64,000 nt of DNA, taken from contig NZ_MSPW01000001.1 in NCBI RefSeq assembly GCF_001955655.1, forward strand, positions 62,001-126,000, written 5' to 3'. This DNA comes from Viridibacillus arenosi. GTDB taxonomy: Bacteria > Bacillota > Bacilli > Bacillales_A > Planococcaceae. The stretch's first letter is position 1; each line of letters starts with the position of its first letter. Made by a program: the position numbers and the translations under genes. The notes below the pieces were generated by a model. That model had not been told where the DNA came from, searched no databases, and worked only from the letters and a program-made list of their open reading frames with translations. Shown one piece after another: positions 53,141-61,789 of this stretch.

Positions 53141-53158
53141 CTAACGAACGGTCGTTAG
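53141..53158. promoter_or_regulatory. TetR operator palindrome
   Basis: CTAACGA-ACGG-TCGTTAG, perfect 7-bp arms immediately upstream of the repressor gene. Confidence 0.75.
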
Positions 53159-53562
53159 TTATACTAGCAAATTAAATAAAGAAAAGCAAGTGGAAAATAC
53201 TCTACACTTGTGAAGTTTTGGTGTGAGTATTATAAGGTTGCAGAATAGTAAAGTAGCTGGAGGAAAATGGTTCAAAAGATAATATTTTATGTATCTGTGG
53301 AGAATGCGAAAAGATGTTTCAAGATGAGAAATAGTCGCATATGGCCTATCTATGAATTTAACAATGAATATTGCAAATCGAACAATTGATAAACTTGTAG
53401 ATGCTTTGTAAGGACACAAGCATTAATACACTCAGATCAAAAATCCTCCCCTCCCCATACAGAAAGCAGAGTTAATTCTGAAACTTATTTTACTATTACA
53501 ATTTATGTTTCATATTTATTTTATCGGGAATAAGTACAGCATGATTATAGGGAGGTTTACAT
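53159..53562. other. intergenic region with coding debris
   Basis: About 400 bp. At 53325-53409 (+) an open stretch ending in a stop reads GLSMNLTMNIANRTIDKLVD, protein-like but unrecognised. Promoter of the second GlsB gene must lie near its end. Confidence 0.35.
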
Positions 53563-53814
53563 ATGTTTAGTTTTATTTGGTATCTTATTATTGGTGGGAT
53601 TTTAGGTTGGTTAGCAGGTTTAATTCTTGGTAAGGATATTCCAGGAGGAGTTATAGGTAATATTATCGCAGGTATTATTGGTGCCTGGATAGGAGGAACA
53701 TTATTAGGACAATGGGGTCCAACATTAAGTGACTTCTATATTATCCCAGCTTTAATTGGGTCTATCATATTAATTTTCTTCGTAAGTTTCATCATTAGAT
53801 TAATGAATAAATAA
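53563..53814 (+). CDS. GlsB/YeaQ/YmgE family stress-type membrane protein, copy 2
   Basis: Encodes 83 residues with the same three Gly-rich membrane helices as the copy at 50172 (WYLIIGGILGWLAGLILGKD, GGVIGNIIAGIIGAWIGGTL). AGGGAGG precedes the ATG. The two paralogues lie 3.1 kb apart in the same direction with the efflux operon and debris between, so a local duplication is likely. Own terminator at 53821-53848. Confidence 0.88.
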   Translation: MFSFIWYLIIGGILGWLAGLILGKDIPGGVIGNIIAGIIGAWIGGTLLGQWGPTLSDFYIIPALIGSIILIFFVSFIIRLMNK

Positions 53815-53820
53815 AAATAA

Positions 53821-53848
53821 AGACCTGGGCTCATTGCTCAGGTTTTTA
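53821..53848 (+). terminator. terminator of GlsB copy 2
   Basis: ACCTGGG...CTCAGGT stem (one G-T) followed by TTTTT. Confidence 0.75.
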
Positions 53849-53926
53849 TTCTCTCCCGAATATTCATGTCTATAAGAAAAGCACCATAATCAAGCCTTGA
53901 CTACTTTTTACGTTTAGATGGTTAGT

Positions 53927-54106
53927 TTATACCGTTTTCGCTTTTCTTTTCTTATTAATATAGAAAGAAAAAAGATATCCAGCAGTCCAACCAAACACCA
54001 TTAAAATAAACAATTCAAAATTGAATTTACCATAATAAAGCGATTGAACAATTAATACTACCGTTATAAAAATAAGAGATATGAAATAGTTTTTTATTCG
54101 AGGCAA
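53927..54106 (-). CDS. small two-TM membrane protein (59 residues)
   Basis: TTG 54106 lies eight bases after AAAAGGAGGT, an excellent ribosome site. Two membrane helices (YFISLIFITVVLIVQSLYY and FELFILMVFGWTAGYLFSFY) and a strongly basic tail (NKKRKAKTV). No family recognised. It is just under the usual length cut-off with a TTG start, so automatic calling could miss it. Codon use and composition fit a real gene. Confidence 0.6.
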   Translation of the reverse strand: MPRIKNYFISLIFITVVLIVQSLYYGKFNFELFILMVFGWTAGYLFSFYINKKRKAKTV

Positions 54107-54579
54107 TTAAAACTACCTCCTTTTAAATTTTATTTAACAATGTACTTTTTAATGATACCAAACTAAATCATACATTGAAAAGACACTTGATGTATGTAAT
54201 AAAAAAATGATATCCGTAACAACGTGAAATTTTATTAATCAAATAATCAATTAAAAGTGAACTATAGCAGCTCAGAAGATTCATCCAAATCTATTGTAAT
54301 CTTTTCCACTTCCTTTACAGTATAGTATTTGTGAGCTAATCATAAACTATTTCAATAATCTTTATATTATTATCTCATATAATACTCCCTATATTTTCAT
54401 CAAAAGTAAGTCTCTCACTCAAACAAAGAATTATATTTTTTTTTAAAAAAAATAAATAATTTCTTTATTTTTAGTCATATTTTCCCTTTGTCTCGAATAT
54501 ATGAATCATATGGTGGTTTTTGAATCATCCTTGCTATGGATAAAGACTGTAGAAAATGAAGCACTTAGGAGGAGTTAAG
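54107..54579. other. AT-rich upstream region
   Basis: About 470 bp, very AT-rich, between the small membrane gene and the CoA-transferase. No gene, known RNA or clear operator seen; the CoA-transferase promoter must lie in its second half. Confidence 0.4.
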
Positions 54580-56085
54580 ATGAAAGCAACGATTGAGAAA
54601 CGTTTAGGTTTGAAGGAATTAGCGGACAAAGTTGTTTCTGCCGAAGAAGCTGCAGCACTAATTTCAGATGGAGATGTAGTTGGGATGAGTGGATTTACTC
54701 GTGCAGGAGACGCGAAAGTTGTGCCATTAGCACTAGTAGAACGTGCCAAAAACGAAAAATTCCAAATCGATGTTTATACAGGTGCTTCTCTTGGCCCTGA
54801 AGTAGACCGTTATTTAGCTGAAGCTGGCGTTATTCGTAAGCGTGGACCATATCAAGGTGAACCTGCATTACGAAATCTCATTAATAAGGGTGAAGTTCTA
54901 TATGTAGACGGTCACCTTTCTCATGTTGCTGAATTAGTCCGACAAAATATTTATGGACCTATTAAATTCGCTATCATTGAGGCATGCGCTATTACGAAAG
55001 ATGGTTATTTAATTCCTACAAATTCGGTTGGAAACTCACCAATCCTTGCAGATTTTGCAGAAAATATTATTGTTGAACTAAACATTTCATGCTCAGAATC
55101 TTTCATTGGTATTCATGATATTTATGTGCCTGAAAAGCAAGGTGATCGTGGTCCAATCCCAGTAGTAAGCGCTACTGATCGTATTGGAGAAATTGGCATT
55201 AAAATTGATCCTAAAAAAATCAAAGCTATTGTCATTTCAGAAAACACGGATGCCCCTTCTTTAATTGTGCCTCCTGATGAGGAAACAGATATTATGGCCA
55301 ATAATCTACTTAATTTCTTACGAGATGAAATTAAGGCAGGTAGATTAACTTCTAAACTTGCTCCAATTCAATCTGGTGTTGGCTCAGTAGCAAATGCTGT
55401 CTTACAAGGATTCCAAGATTCAGAATTTGAAGATTTAGAAATTTATTCTGAAGTTCTACAAGATGCTGTCTTCCATCTAATTGATGCTGGAAAAGTAACA
55501 TTTGCATCTGCTACTTCGATTACATTATCTGAGGAATTAGGTAAAGAAGTATTTGAAAATATGGACAAGTACGCTGATAAACTGTGCTTACGACCACAAG
55601 AAATAACTAACCAACCTGAAATAATTCGTCGTTTAGGTTTAATCTCAGTCAATGCGGCACTAGAGGCTGATATTTATGGGAATGTCAATTCAACACATGT
55701 TTCTGGTACACGAATGATGAATGGAATTGGCGGATCCGGTGACTTTGCCAGAAATGCAAGATTAGGTATTTTCGTAACAAAGTCTTATGCTAAAGGTGGC
55801 ACTATCTCATCAATTGTTCCCATGGTCTCACACGTAGATCATACCGAACATGATGTAGATGTTTTGATTACTGAGCAAGGTGTAGCTGATCTACGCGGTT
55901 TAGCTCCGAAAGAACGCGTGCCTTTAATCATTGAAAACTGTGCACATCCCGATTACAAAGAACAACTATGGGCGTATTATAATGATGCTGTAAAAAAAAC
56001 AGGTAATAGCCAAACACCTCATAATTTAGAAAAAGTATTTTCTTGGTACGTCAACTACGCTAAAAATGGAACAATGGTTGAGTAA
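54580..56085 (+). CDS. acetyl-CoA hydrolase / succinyl-CoA:acetate CoA-transferase family
   Basis: Encodes 501 residues from ATG 54580 behind AGGAGGAG. Two CoA-transferase domains. GMSGFTRAGDAKVVPLALVE opens the first; the second has the glutamyl-CoA site region LEADIYGNVNSTHVSGTRMM, GIGGSGDFARNA and VDVLITEQGVADLRGLAPKE. Such enzymes move CoA between succinate and acetate or hydrolyse acetyl-CoA, linking acetate overflow to the TCA cycle; which one applies cannot be told from sequence alone. Monocistronic. Confidence 0.9.
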   Translation: MKATIEKRLGLKELADKVVSAEEAAALISDGDVVGMSGFTRAGDAKVVPLALVERAKNEKFQIDVYTGASLGPEVDRYLAEAGVIRKRGPYQGEPALRNLINKGEVLYVDGHLSHVAELVRQNIYGPIKFAIIEACAITKDGYLIPTNSVGNSPILADFAENIIVELNISCSESFIGIHDIYVPEKQGDRGPIPVVSATDRIGEIGIKIDPKKIKAIVISENTDAPSLIVPPDEETDIMANNLLNFLRDEIKAGRLTSKLAPIQSGVGSVANAVLQGFQDSEFEDLEIYSEVLQDAVFHLIDAGKVTFASATSITLSEELGKEVFENMDKYADKLCLRPQEITNQPEIIRRLGLISVNAALEADIYGNVNSTHVSGTRMMNGIGGSGDFARNARLGIFVTKSYAKGGTISSIVPMVSHVDHTEHDVDVLITEQGVADLRGLAPKERVPLIIENCAHPDYKEQLWAYYNDAVKKTGNSQTPHNLEKVFSWYVNYAKNGTMVE

Positions 56086-56358
56086 TTGTTCCGCTTGGTA
56101 CACATTTAAACCAATCCTTTAAATAAAGAAAGAGCGCCTTTCCTGTAACAGAATAGTTGTCTTACTTCAACGCCCTTCACGTTAAATCATGAAAAGCTAT
56201 ATATCAATGATGAATGATATTTTCTGTATGGCTATCTCTTTCATTACCGCTCATTGCTAGTGGGGGACTTGGGGGACTATTTGGGGGACCCATAAAATTA
56301 TAAGGGGTTGGTAAATACAAAGCTGGCAGGCGCGTATACAACTCTAAAAATATATTTA
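56086..56358. other. intergenic region with G-run cluster
   Basis: Holds three GGGGGAC units at 56261-56288 and a GGGG at 56303-56306 on the plus strand. I see no gene. Confidence 0.5.
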
Positions 56359-56395
56359 AAAAGAGCGATGGCCTCTAGGCTATCGCTCTTTATTA
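56359..56395. terminator. hairpin AAAGAGCGATGGCC/GGCTATCGCTCTTT
   Basis: Strong stem with T-run on the minus strand; near-identical right arm to the hairpin at 47162-47199. The stop of the fragment 56380-56561 lies inside it. Confidence 0.8.
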
Positions 56396-56561
56396 TATTC
56401 TAACCCTAGTCGCATTTTTACTTCCTCATTCACTTTATTAAGTAAAGCCACTTTAGAGTAACGCAATTCTTTATCGTTTCCTCGAATTTCAACAGTGTAA
56501 GCAACAAAATCAAAACTTACTTTTGGTGTATTAGCATCGCCGGCAATTTGTGGTTCATATT
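56380..56561 (-). pseudogene. gene tail in frame after a stop codon, unrecognised
   Basis: 60 open codons directly after, and in the same frame as, the stop of the upstream secreted-protein gene: EPQIAGDANTPKVSFDFVAY, then TVEIRGNDKELRYSKVALLN and a charged end. No start codon of its own. Either the end of a protein fused by deletion or the lost C-terminal domain of the upstream gene. Confidence 0.4.
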
Positions 56562-57408
56562 AATTTCCACCAAAACTCAATAATCTATAACTATCTTTAC
56601 TACTATTATGCATAAGAGCATATTTGCCTTTAGGATTTCTTTGAGTTACTTTTTTAGAAGGAAGAACTTTTTTCCCTTTAGAATTGCCACCTTTTGTGAC
56701 CGTTAATTTATAATTCTTGGAACTTTTTTTCAGCTTTTTTACTTTTGAATGAAAAGCTTTCGCTTTATTTAAATAATCTTCAATGTTTACTGCTTGTACA
56801 TACTTATCTTTACCATGTTTTTTATAATGAAACTCGATAGAAGCTGGTGTAGAAACGAATGTTCCTTTATTCCAGTTAGAATATTTATTTTTTTTAACAT
56901 GATAATACCCTGTTGAACTACCTTTGTTTAAATCACCCTTTTTAGTTCTTGCTGTAATTTCAAATTTATATTTTGTATTTAAAGATCGTACAGGTAAATC
57001 AACAAAGGCAATTTGTTTATTTGTCCAAGGTTGAACATTATAAAATGTTTTCACTTTCTTCGTTATCCCTTGATATGAAACTTTCCCGGTTTTTGAATCA
57101 ATACTTCCGTTAGTTCCATAAGCGGTAATTTTTACAGTCACTTGTTGCATAGCGGAACCTTTTGTTGAAACTCCTATTGAAATCCCTCCAGCCAAGGGAT
57201 AACTATCTACTGTCAATAAATATGCTTTTGAAGACGAAGTCTTCAATAATTTTGCTTCATCACCATTATGTACTTTTATGTTTATATCCTTTTCTTCTAC
57301 TAATTCTTTTGCAGATACACCTAAATTATTCGGAATAAGATAAAATAATAAGAACATAGTGAATACAACAAAAAACTTACAAAAAGTATTAATTTTACTT
57401 TTATTCAA
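56560..57408 (-). CDS. secreted protein of unknown function
   Basis: Encodes 282 residues from TTG 57408, six bases after GGAGGTG. The N-terminus is a signal peptide (FFVVFTMFLLFYLIPNNLGV then SAKE). The mature part is Lys/Ser/Gly-rich with beta-like segments (VTVKITAYGTNGSIDSKTGK, KYKFEITARTKKGDLNKGSS) and a Lys-rich C-terminal third (KVKKLKKSSKNYKLTVTKGG). No catalytic motif or known wall-binding repeat is recognised; the composition resembles immunoglobulin-like adhesion or wall-associated domains. It stops just before an in-frame tail (56380-56561). Confidence 0.6.
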   Translation of the reverse strand: MNKSKINTFCKFFVVFTMFLLFYLIPNNLGVSAKELVEEKDINIKVHNGDEAKLLKTSSSKAYLLTVDSYPLAGGISIGVSTKGSAMQQVTVKITAYGTNGSIDSKTGKVSYQGITKKVKTFYNVQPWTNKQIAFVDLPVRSLNTKYKFEITARTKKGDLNKGSSTGYYHVKKNKYSNWNKGTFVSTPASIEFHYKKHGKDKYVQAVNIEDYLNKAKAFHSKVKKLKKSSKNYKLTVTKGGNSKGKKVLPSKKVTQRNPKGKYALMHNSSKDSYRLLSFGGN

Positions 57409-57519
57409 TAATTCCACCTCCAAAGCTTTATATTACTATTTATATAATAAAAAAGCGTTAAAAATAGTGAAATTAGAACATTTTACATAATCCACACACT
57501 TATCAGTAAATTCTTATAC

Positions 57520-57966
57520 CTATAAACCTATGAAAAATAAAAGGTATTTACCTGTTTTTAGTTTTTCAATACACTCTAATCCTTTTTGTAAATTAAACAA
57601 AATCTCTTGTTTATCATTTATTTCTCCCCATTTATCAAAACGAATGGGTTCCTCTTCCTTTTCAATTGATTGTCGCCATTTTTCCAATGTATCATTTAAC
57701 AAAGGCACAGACTCTTTCACAAAAATATTAACACCAGCACAAAAATAATGTGTATCCGCCTCTAAAGTATCACTAGGATAACTCGCTGCTGGTACCCTAG
57801 CTAATAAATGTTCACCATAATAATCAACTAGTTCATCTGCAATTTTAAAATAATTCATCGAGCCCTCTAAAACCCCACTATGTAAAACTTCTAATGTTTC
57901 ATTTAATACTTCTTCAGGGTCTTTTTCTATTGGAAAAAGAACAAAATCATAATAATCCATAATCAT
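57520..57966 (-). CDS. hypothetical cytoplasmic protein
   Basis: Encodes 148 residues, acidic, no membrane segment. DYYDFVLFPIEKDPEEVLNE, MNYFKIADELVDYYGEHLLA and RFDKWGEINDKQEILFNLQK are the more structured parts. I do not recognise a family; size and composition recall immunity or antitoxin-like proteins, but nothing adjacent supports that. Two starts are possible (57966 or 57960) around a GAGAGG site. Confidence 0.55.
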   Translation of the reverse strand: MIMDYYDFVLFPIEKDPEEVLNETLEVLHSGVLEGSMNYFKIADELVDYYGEHLLARVPAASYPSDTLEADTHYFCAGVNIFVKESVPLLNDTLEKWRQSIEKEEEPIRFDKWGEINDKQEILFNLQKGLECIEKLKTGKYLLFFIGL

Positions 57967-58125
57967 AATTCCTCTCTTCTATCTTTTCGTTGTAAATCAT
58001 TTGTTATTGGATATTACAATTTTACTTCAATAATTGTTTTCCCACAAAGTAAATATACAATGATTATATAACCTCTCTTTTATCACTTTAGCTGTATTCT
58101 GTTTATGAGGTTGTAAGGAAAGATA

Positions 58126-58359
58126 ATGGATATTAACAATTATATGACTCCAACTGAAGCTGCTTATCGTTGGGGCATATCTTATAACACCTTACAAGAA
58201 CGATTTAAAGATAGTAGACGAAATGAAGAAGAAATACAGGCATTTATTAATGAAGGTCTATTAAAGTATTTCGTTAAACCTGAAGGAAAACGTGGCGAAT
58301 GGATAATTTCAACCACAGCTATGGAGAAGTGGTATGGTGAGGAACTCTTTTTAGGATAA
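58126..58359 (+). CDS. small helix-turn-helix protein (excisionase-like)
   Basis: Encodes 77 residues, with AAGGAAAG before the ATG. MTPTEAAYRWGISYNTLQER is an HTH of the MerR/excisionase kind, followed by a winged-like end with Trp residues (GEWIISTTAMEKWYGEELFL). Such proteins occur in phages and plasmids as control or accessory factors. A phage-type helicase-loader remnant lies 270 bp downstream on the same strand. Confidence 0.65.
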   Translation: MDINNYMTPTEAAYRWGISYNTLQERFKDSRRNEEEIQAFINEGLLKYFVKPEGKRGEWIISTTAMEKWYGEELFLG

Positions 58360-58540
58360 TTAATTTAAGGCTTTACGAGTCTGTGCAATTTCGAACTGTT
58401 TACTATGCAATTCTAAAGAGTTTAGGGATTAATTCGTTCTTGAACTTATGAAGATATTATGTTGTACATGATTTAATTTTGGCTGAAAGCTATCTTATCA
58501 ACATATTGTTATAGATGGTTCATGATATAACACAAAAAAG

Positions 58541-58575
58541 GACAAACCTCAATTTGGTTTGTCTTTTTCTCTAAA
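58541..58575 (+). terminator. terminator AAGGACAAACC/GGTTTGTCTTTTT
   Basis: Eleven-bp stem with T-run, between the HTH gene and the helicase-loader debris. Confidence 0.8.
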
Positions 58576-58627
58576 AATTTTGTGACCCCATCGAACGACT
58601 TGTTAAGCCTGTCGGAATTTGATTGTG

Positions 58628-58755
58628 TTTGATAGCCTTGATATCAAAGGCATTCGCCAAAACAGCATTGCATTAATTGGTCAACCCGGTGTTGGTAAAA
58701 CGCATTTGTTGATGGCAGTGGCTAACAACTCGATGAAAGCGTCTATGGTATCAAT
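58628..58755 (+). pseudogene. DnaC/IstB-type ATPase (helicase loader) fragment
   Basis: An open stretch of about 40 codons reads FDSLDIKGIRQNSIALIGQP, then GVGKTHLLMAVANNSMKASM. GQPGVGKTHL is a Walker A motif in the wording used by DnaC/DnaI/IstB ATPases. No start, and no continuation with Walker B; both ends are lost. A remnant of a phage or insertion-sequence replication gene. Confidence 0.6.
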
Positions 58756-58832
58756 AGTTACCCAAACTTTTTTTAACTCTTATTTTTTCTATTAGCGAAT
58801 AAGAAAGCATATCCCTCGATTTGTAATGGTTC

Positions 58833-59288
58833 TTATTTAGATAGTAACGGATAAAATTGTTCGAAAAATGTATTATCTACCGTTCGAATATACGCCGTAC
58901 TTCCGATGACGCCCATTTGATTCCGCATTTCTGCATATTTATTATCATATAAAATAAACGTCATGATTTCATCGTTTTCATCACTTCTGAAGACAAGTTT
59001 GTAATGTTTTTCCGTTTCCTTTATGTCTAGCACAGCAGCTCTAACTTCCATTTGTAATAATTGTTCTAAAAATTGCTGTACTTGCTGTTTATCCCTTGTT
59101 TCAAATAAATCCAATGTTGGATACTCCACTAGTAACATGTAATCTAGCGATTGTTCGTCTATAATTCCAGTGTTGAATGTTGAATCTGTGACTTCATACA
59201 ATGACTTGGTTAGGAATGTGGCATATAATTCACGACTAATATACGCTATGAGCAATACTAAACCAAGACCAACGATTATTTTTTTCAC
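58833..59288 (-). CDS. hypothetical membrane-anchored protein
   Basis: Encodes 151 residues from GTG 59288, behind AGAGGA. One N-terminal helix (KKIIVGLGLVLLIAYISREL) anchors an extracellular domain of about 125 residues (LDYMLLVEYPTLDLFETRDK, KLVFRSDENDEIMTFILYDN). No family recognised. Monocistronic. Confidence 0.6.
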   Translation of the reverse strand: MKKIIVGLGLVLLIAYISRELYATFLTKSLYEVTDSTFNTGIIDEQSLDYMLLVEYPTLDLFETRDKQQVQQFLEQLLQMEVRAAVLDIKETEKHYKLVFRSDENDEIMTFILYDNKYAEMRNQMGVIGSTAYIRTVDNTFFEQFYPLLSK

Positions 59289-59474
59289 ACGAATTCCTCT
59301 TTCTGCTTTTTTCTTAACTAAGAGCAAGCGGTTCTTCTTTTATCACAGAAAATTATTAAACAAACTCTATCAATAGTATTTTTGGTTATAGATAGTCAAA
59401 TATCAACAATGTCATTAAATGGAGCCAATAAAAAAAGAAGAAATGTAATTGAAATAAGACAACAATCTTTGAAG

Positions 59475-59951
59475 TTATATTACTCTATTACTCATAATGA
59501 TTAACTCACCATGGCTTCCCATGATTCTATCCCCTTCATCAACAAATCCACATTTTAGATATAAGCTTTGAGCGGCAATATTCTTTACATTTACAGCCAA
59601 AACAACCTCTGTTATTTCCGGAAAATTCATTTTCACAAACCTTGGTAGTTCTAATAATGACTGTTTCGCATAGCCTCTTCCTTGGTAGCGATAATCTGTA
59701 GAAAATGTTCTAAGTAATATAGCTTTTTGATTATTAGAATAAGGAGTGACCCCTTCATTCATATGTAGAACAAAGTACGACACTATTTCTTCATCATCTA
59801 AAACTAAAATCGGATAACGATCCTCATCACTTTTTGCTACGAAGATAGATTCTACTGGTGATCCTGTAAATTGTAATTGTTCATCAGTTAATTGATAACA
59901 CTCAATTTGTGACATATATCTATCGCTATATCTTTCTAAATAAACGCTCAT
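59475..59951 (-). CDS. GNAT family N-acetyltransferase
   Basis: Encodes 158 residues from ATG 59951 behind GGGAGGGG. The acetyl-CoA loop is STDYRYQGRGYAKQSLLELP (about 88-107) and the late conserved part is VKNIAAQSLYLKCGFVDEG. Substrate unknown. The window has two other GNAT genes (13126 and the partial one at the right edge), which are not close relatives. Confidence 0.85.
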   Translation of the reverse strand: MSVYLERYSDRYMSQIECYQLTDEQLQFTGSPVESIFVAKSDEDRYPILVLDDEEIVSYFVLHMNEGVTPYSNNQKAILLRTFSTDYRYQGRGYAKQSLLELPRFVKMNFPEITEVVLAVNVKNIAAQSLYLKCGFVDEGDRIMGSHGELIIMSNRVI

Positions 59952-60053
59952 CTCTACCCCTCCCAATCAAATAGTAACAATAATTGGTATATATTTCTAT
60001 AAACAAAATCTCTATCTTTGTATGACTATTTTCTTTTTTACTAGTTCATAACA

Positions 60054-60106
60054 AAAAAAGACCTTTCATATTATCGATTAATCGATAATTGAAAGGTCTT
60101 TTTCTA
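60054..60106 (-). terminator. terminator of membrane-protein pair
   Basis: AAAGACCTTTCA pairs with TGAAAGGTCTTT; the loop itself is the perfect palindrome ATTATCGATTAATCGATAAT. T-run on the minus strand. Confidence 0.9.
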
Positions 60107-60556
60107 CTAATGAAACTTCCCTGTAACTCTAAAGCCGATTTCAGCAACTAAAGTAGCTAATAAGAATGTTCCAGTATAAACAACTAAAGAAATAACAACG
60201 ATTCTCCAACCAAGCTGTTTAAACTCTTTCAAGTCTTTACCGAAAGACAAACCAGCATAAGCTAGGATTGGTGTTGCTAATGCCATGAAATTAATTTGAC
60301 TTGTTGCTTTTACAATTGTTTCATTTCCCGGAAAAATTGGTGAAGTCACTAACAAGGCAAGAAATGAAACCCAAATAACTACTGGCAATTTAATTGGTAA
60401 TATTTTTTCAATTGCAAAACCACAAACCGTAATTGCAACAATAATAAGCATACCAGGTAAGGCATCAATAGGTGATACATCATAGCCTACCCAGTTTCCT
60501 ATAATTGCAATTGCACCGATGATTATAAATGTATATATTTTATCTAACATGAACAT
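60107..60556 (-). CDS. small polytopic membrane protein paired with DUF3100 protein
   Basis: Encodes about 149 residues with four to five membrane helices (YTFIIIGAIAIIGNWVGYDV, LPGMLIIVAITVCGFAIEKI, VVIWVSFLALLVTSPIFPG). GGGGGA precedes the start. It follows the DUF3100 gene by 23 bp, and its helices resemble half a transporter, so the two probably make one complex. The exact start among three ATGs is uncertain. Confidence 0.7.
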   Translation of the reverse strand: MFMLDKIYTFIIIGAIAIIGNWVGYDVSPIDALPGMLIIVAITVCGFAIEKILPIKLPVVIWVSFLALLVTSPIFPGNETIVKATSQINFMALATPILAYAGLSFGKDLKEFKQLGWRIVVISLVVYTGTFLLATLVAEIGFRVTGKFH

Positions 60557-60579
60557 CCGTTCCCCCACTTCTAAAGAAC

Positions 60580-61389
60580 TTAAGCTTTGTTTTCAGCTTT
60601 TCTAGATCTTCTACCCAAAATTGGTTCCAATTTTCTGTATAGGTAATTGGTAACTGGTAGTGAAAAGAAGATACATACATAAGTTCCAACAATTGTTGTA
60701 ATTAAGTTTGCAGCACCAGCAAATAGCGCAATATCATTAGCGGATTCTGGGAAAATAATAGCAAGCGCACCAGTCATTGCAGCCATCATACTTCCTGAAC
60801 CTACACCGGCACCCATTGCTAGTGAAATTGGATGGAACCAGCCAGAATTAGCTAGAACACTAGCTAAAATAGTTAAATAAATGGCACCAAATAATGTACC
60901 ACACACATAAACACCTAATGCTCCACGACCTTCAGGAGAATCAGCACCATATTTTTCAGCAATAATTGCAAGGTTTGGTTCACGGTCAATTGAGAAGGTA
61001 GCACCTACCGCTTCACGTTTCATCCCCATTAACAATGCAATTGGTAAACCAAACACGATTGTCCCAAAGAAATGCCCTACTTCTTGTAGAGTTAAAGACA
61101 ATCCAGCATCCATTAGTTGTGGCAATGAAGGTCCCATCAAAGTTCCAAGTTTAGCCACGAATAACATAAATGAAATACCTAAAATGTTAGCTGCGATATT
61201 CATATCTTTTTCGCTTAACAACTTCAATTTAGGTAAACTAATAACTGCACCGATTATTAATGCATAAAGCATAGGGAAAAGTGCAACTACTCCAATACCA
61301 ATGTCAAAGTTCTTAATCCCAATAAATTCAGCTACAACTACAAGTGCTAATACGATTAACTGTATTTTCCAACTTAATAATTTTTTCAA
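60580..61389 (-). CDS. DUF3100 family membrane protein
   Basis: Encodes 269 residues from TTG 61389, six bases after GAGGTG (GTG 61398 overlaps that site). About eight helices. PMLYALIIGAVISLPKLKLL, FGLPIALLMGMKREAVGATF, SPEGRGALGVYVCGTLFGAI and GAGVGSGSMMAAMTGAL are characteristic. GAGVGSGSMM recalls substrate-binding loops of anion/organic acid transporters. Family members sit beside amidohydrolases; here decayed genes lie upstream. Function unproven. Confidence 0.8.
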   Translation of the reverse strand: MKKLLSWKIQLIVLALVVVAEFIGIKNFDIGIGVVALFPMLYALIIGAVISLPKLKLLSEKDMNIAANILGISFMLFVAKLGTLMGPSLPQLMDAGLSLTLQEVGHFFGTIVFGLPIALLMGMKREAVGATFSIDREPNLAIIAEKYGADSPEGRGALGVYVCGTLFGAIYLTILASVLANSGWFHPISLAMGAGVGSGSMMAAMTGALAIIFPESANDIALFAGAANLITTIVGTYVCIFFSLPVTNYLYRKLEPILGRRSRKAENKA

Positions 61390-61400
61390 GTTATCCACCT

Positions 61401-61571
61401 CTATTTCTCTTTTATCACCTTTGAATCTCCACTACTGATAGCCACCGATGCTAATTCTTTCAATGTTTGACAAGCAGCTGTTGCATCTAGATTTCTTTTT
61501 ACTGTTGTTTTAGCAGATTCATATATTTGAAAGCCGATAGATCCAATAAACGATAGTACTCCTAAAATAGT
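61401..61571 (-). pseudogene. C-terminal gene fragment upstream of DUF3100 gene
   Basis: About 56 open codons, no start: LGVLSFIGSIGFQIYESAKT, then VKRNLDATAACQTLKELASV and a charged end. Its TAG overlaps the ribosome site of the DUF3100 gene, so it was once coupled to it. Family not recognised. Confidence 0.4.
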
Positions 61572-61789
61572 GTTTTTCTTGTAGTTAACCAGTTATACTT
61601 GTGTATTGGTCAAAAACAAATAAAACATTATAATATTTGTTGTTCAAATATCTCCCTGGAATATTTAATACACGGTTAGCTGTGCCTATTATTAACACTT
61701 TCGCTACTTTTCCTTGTTCGACTCAAACTGTTTAGTAATAATCTAAGCTTCTACTAAACTATCTTCCTCCGAAGGATTCTCCATATTAA

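Noticed and set aside
56857-56868. LexA-like AACGAATGTTCC
   Set aside because: Inside the coding region of the secreted protein, with an incomplete left half-site.
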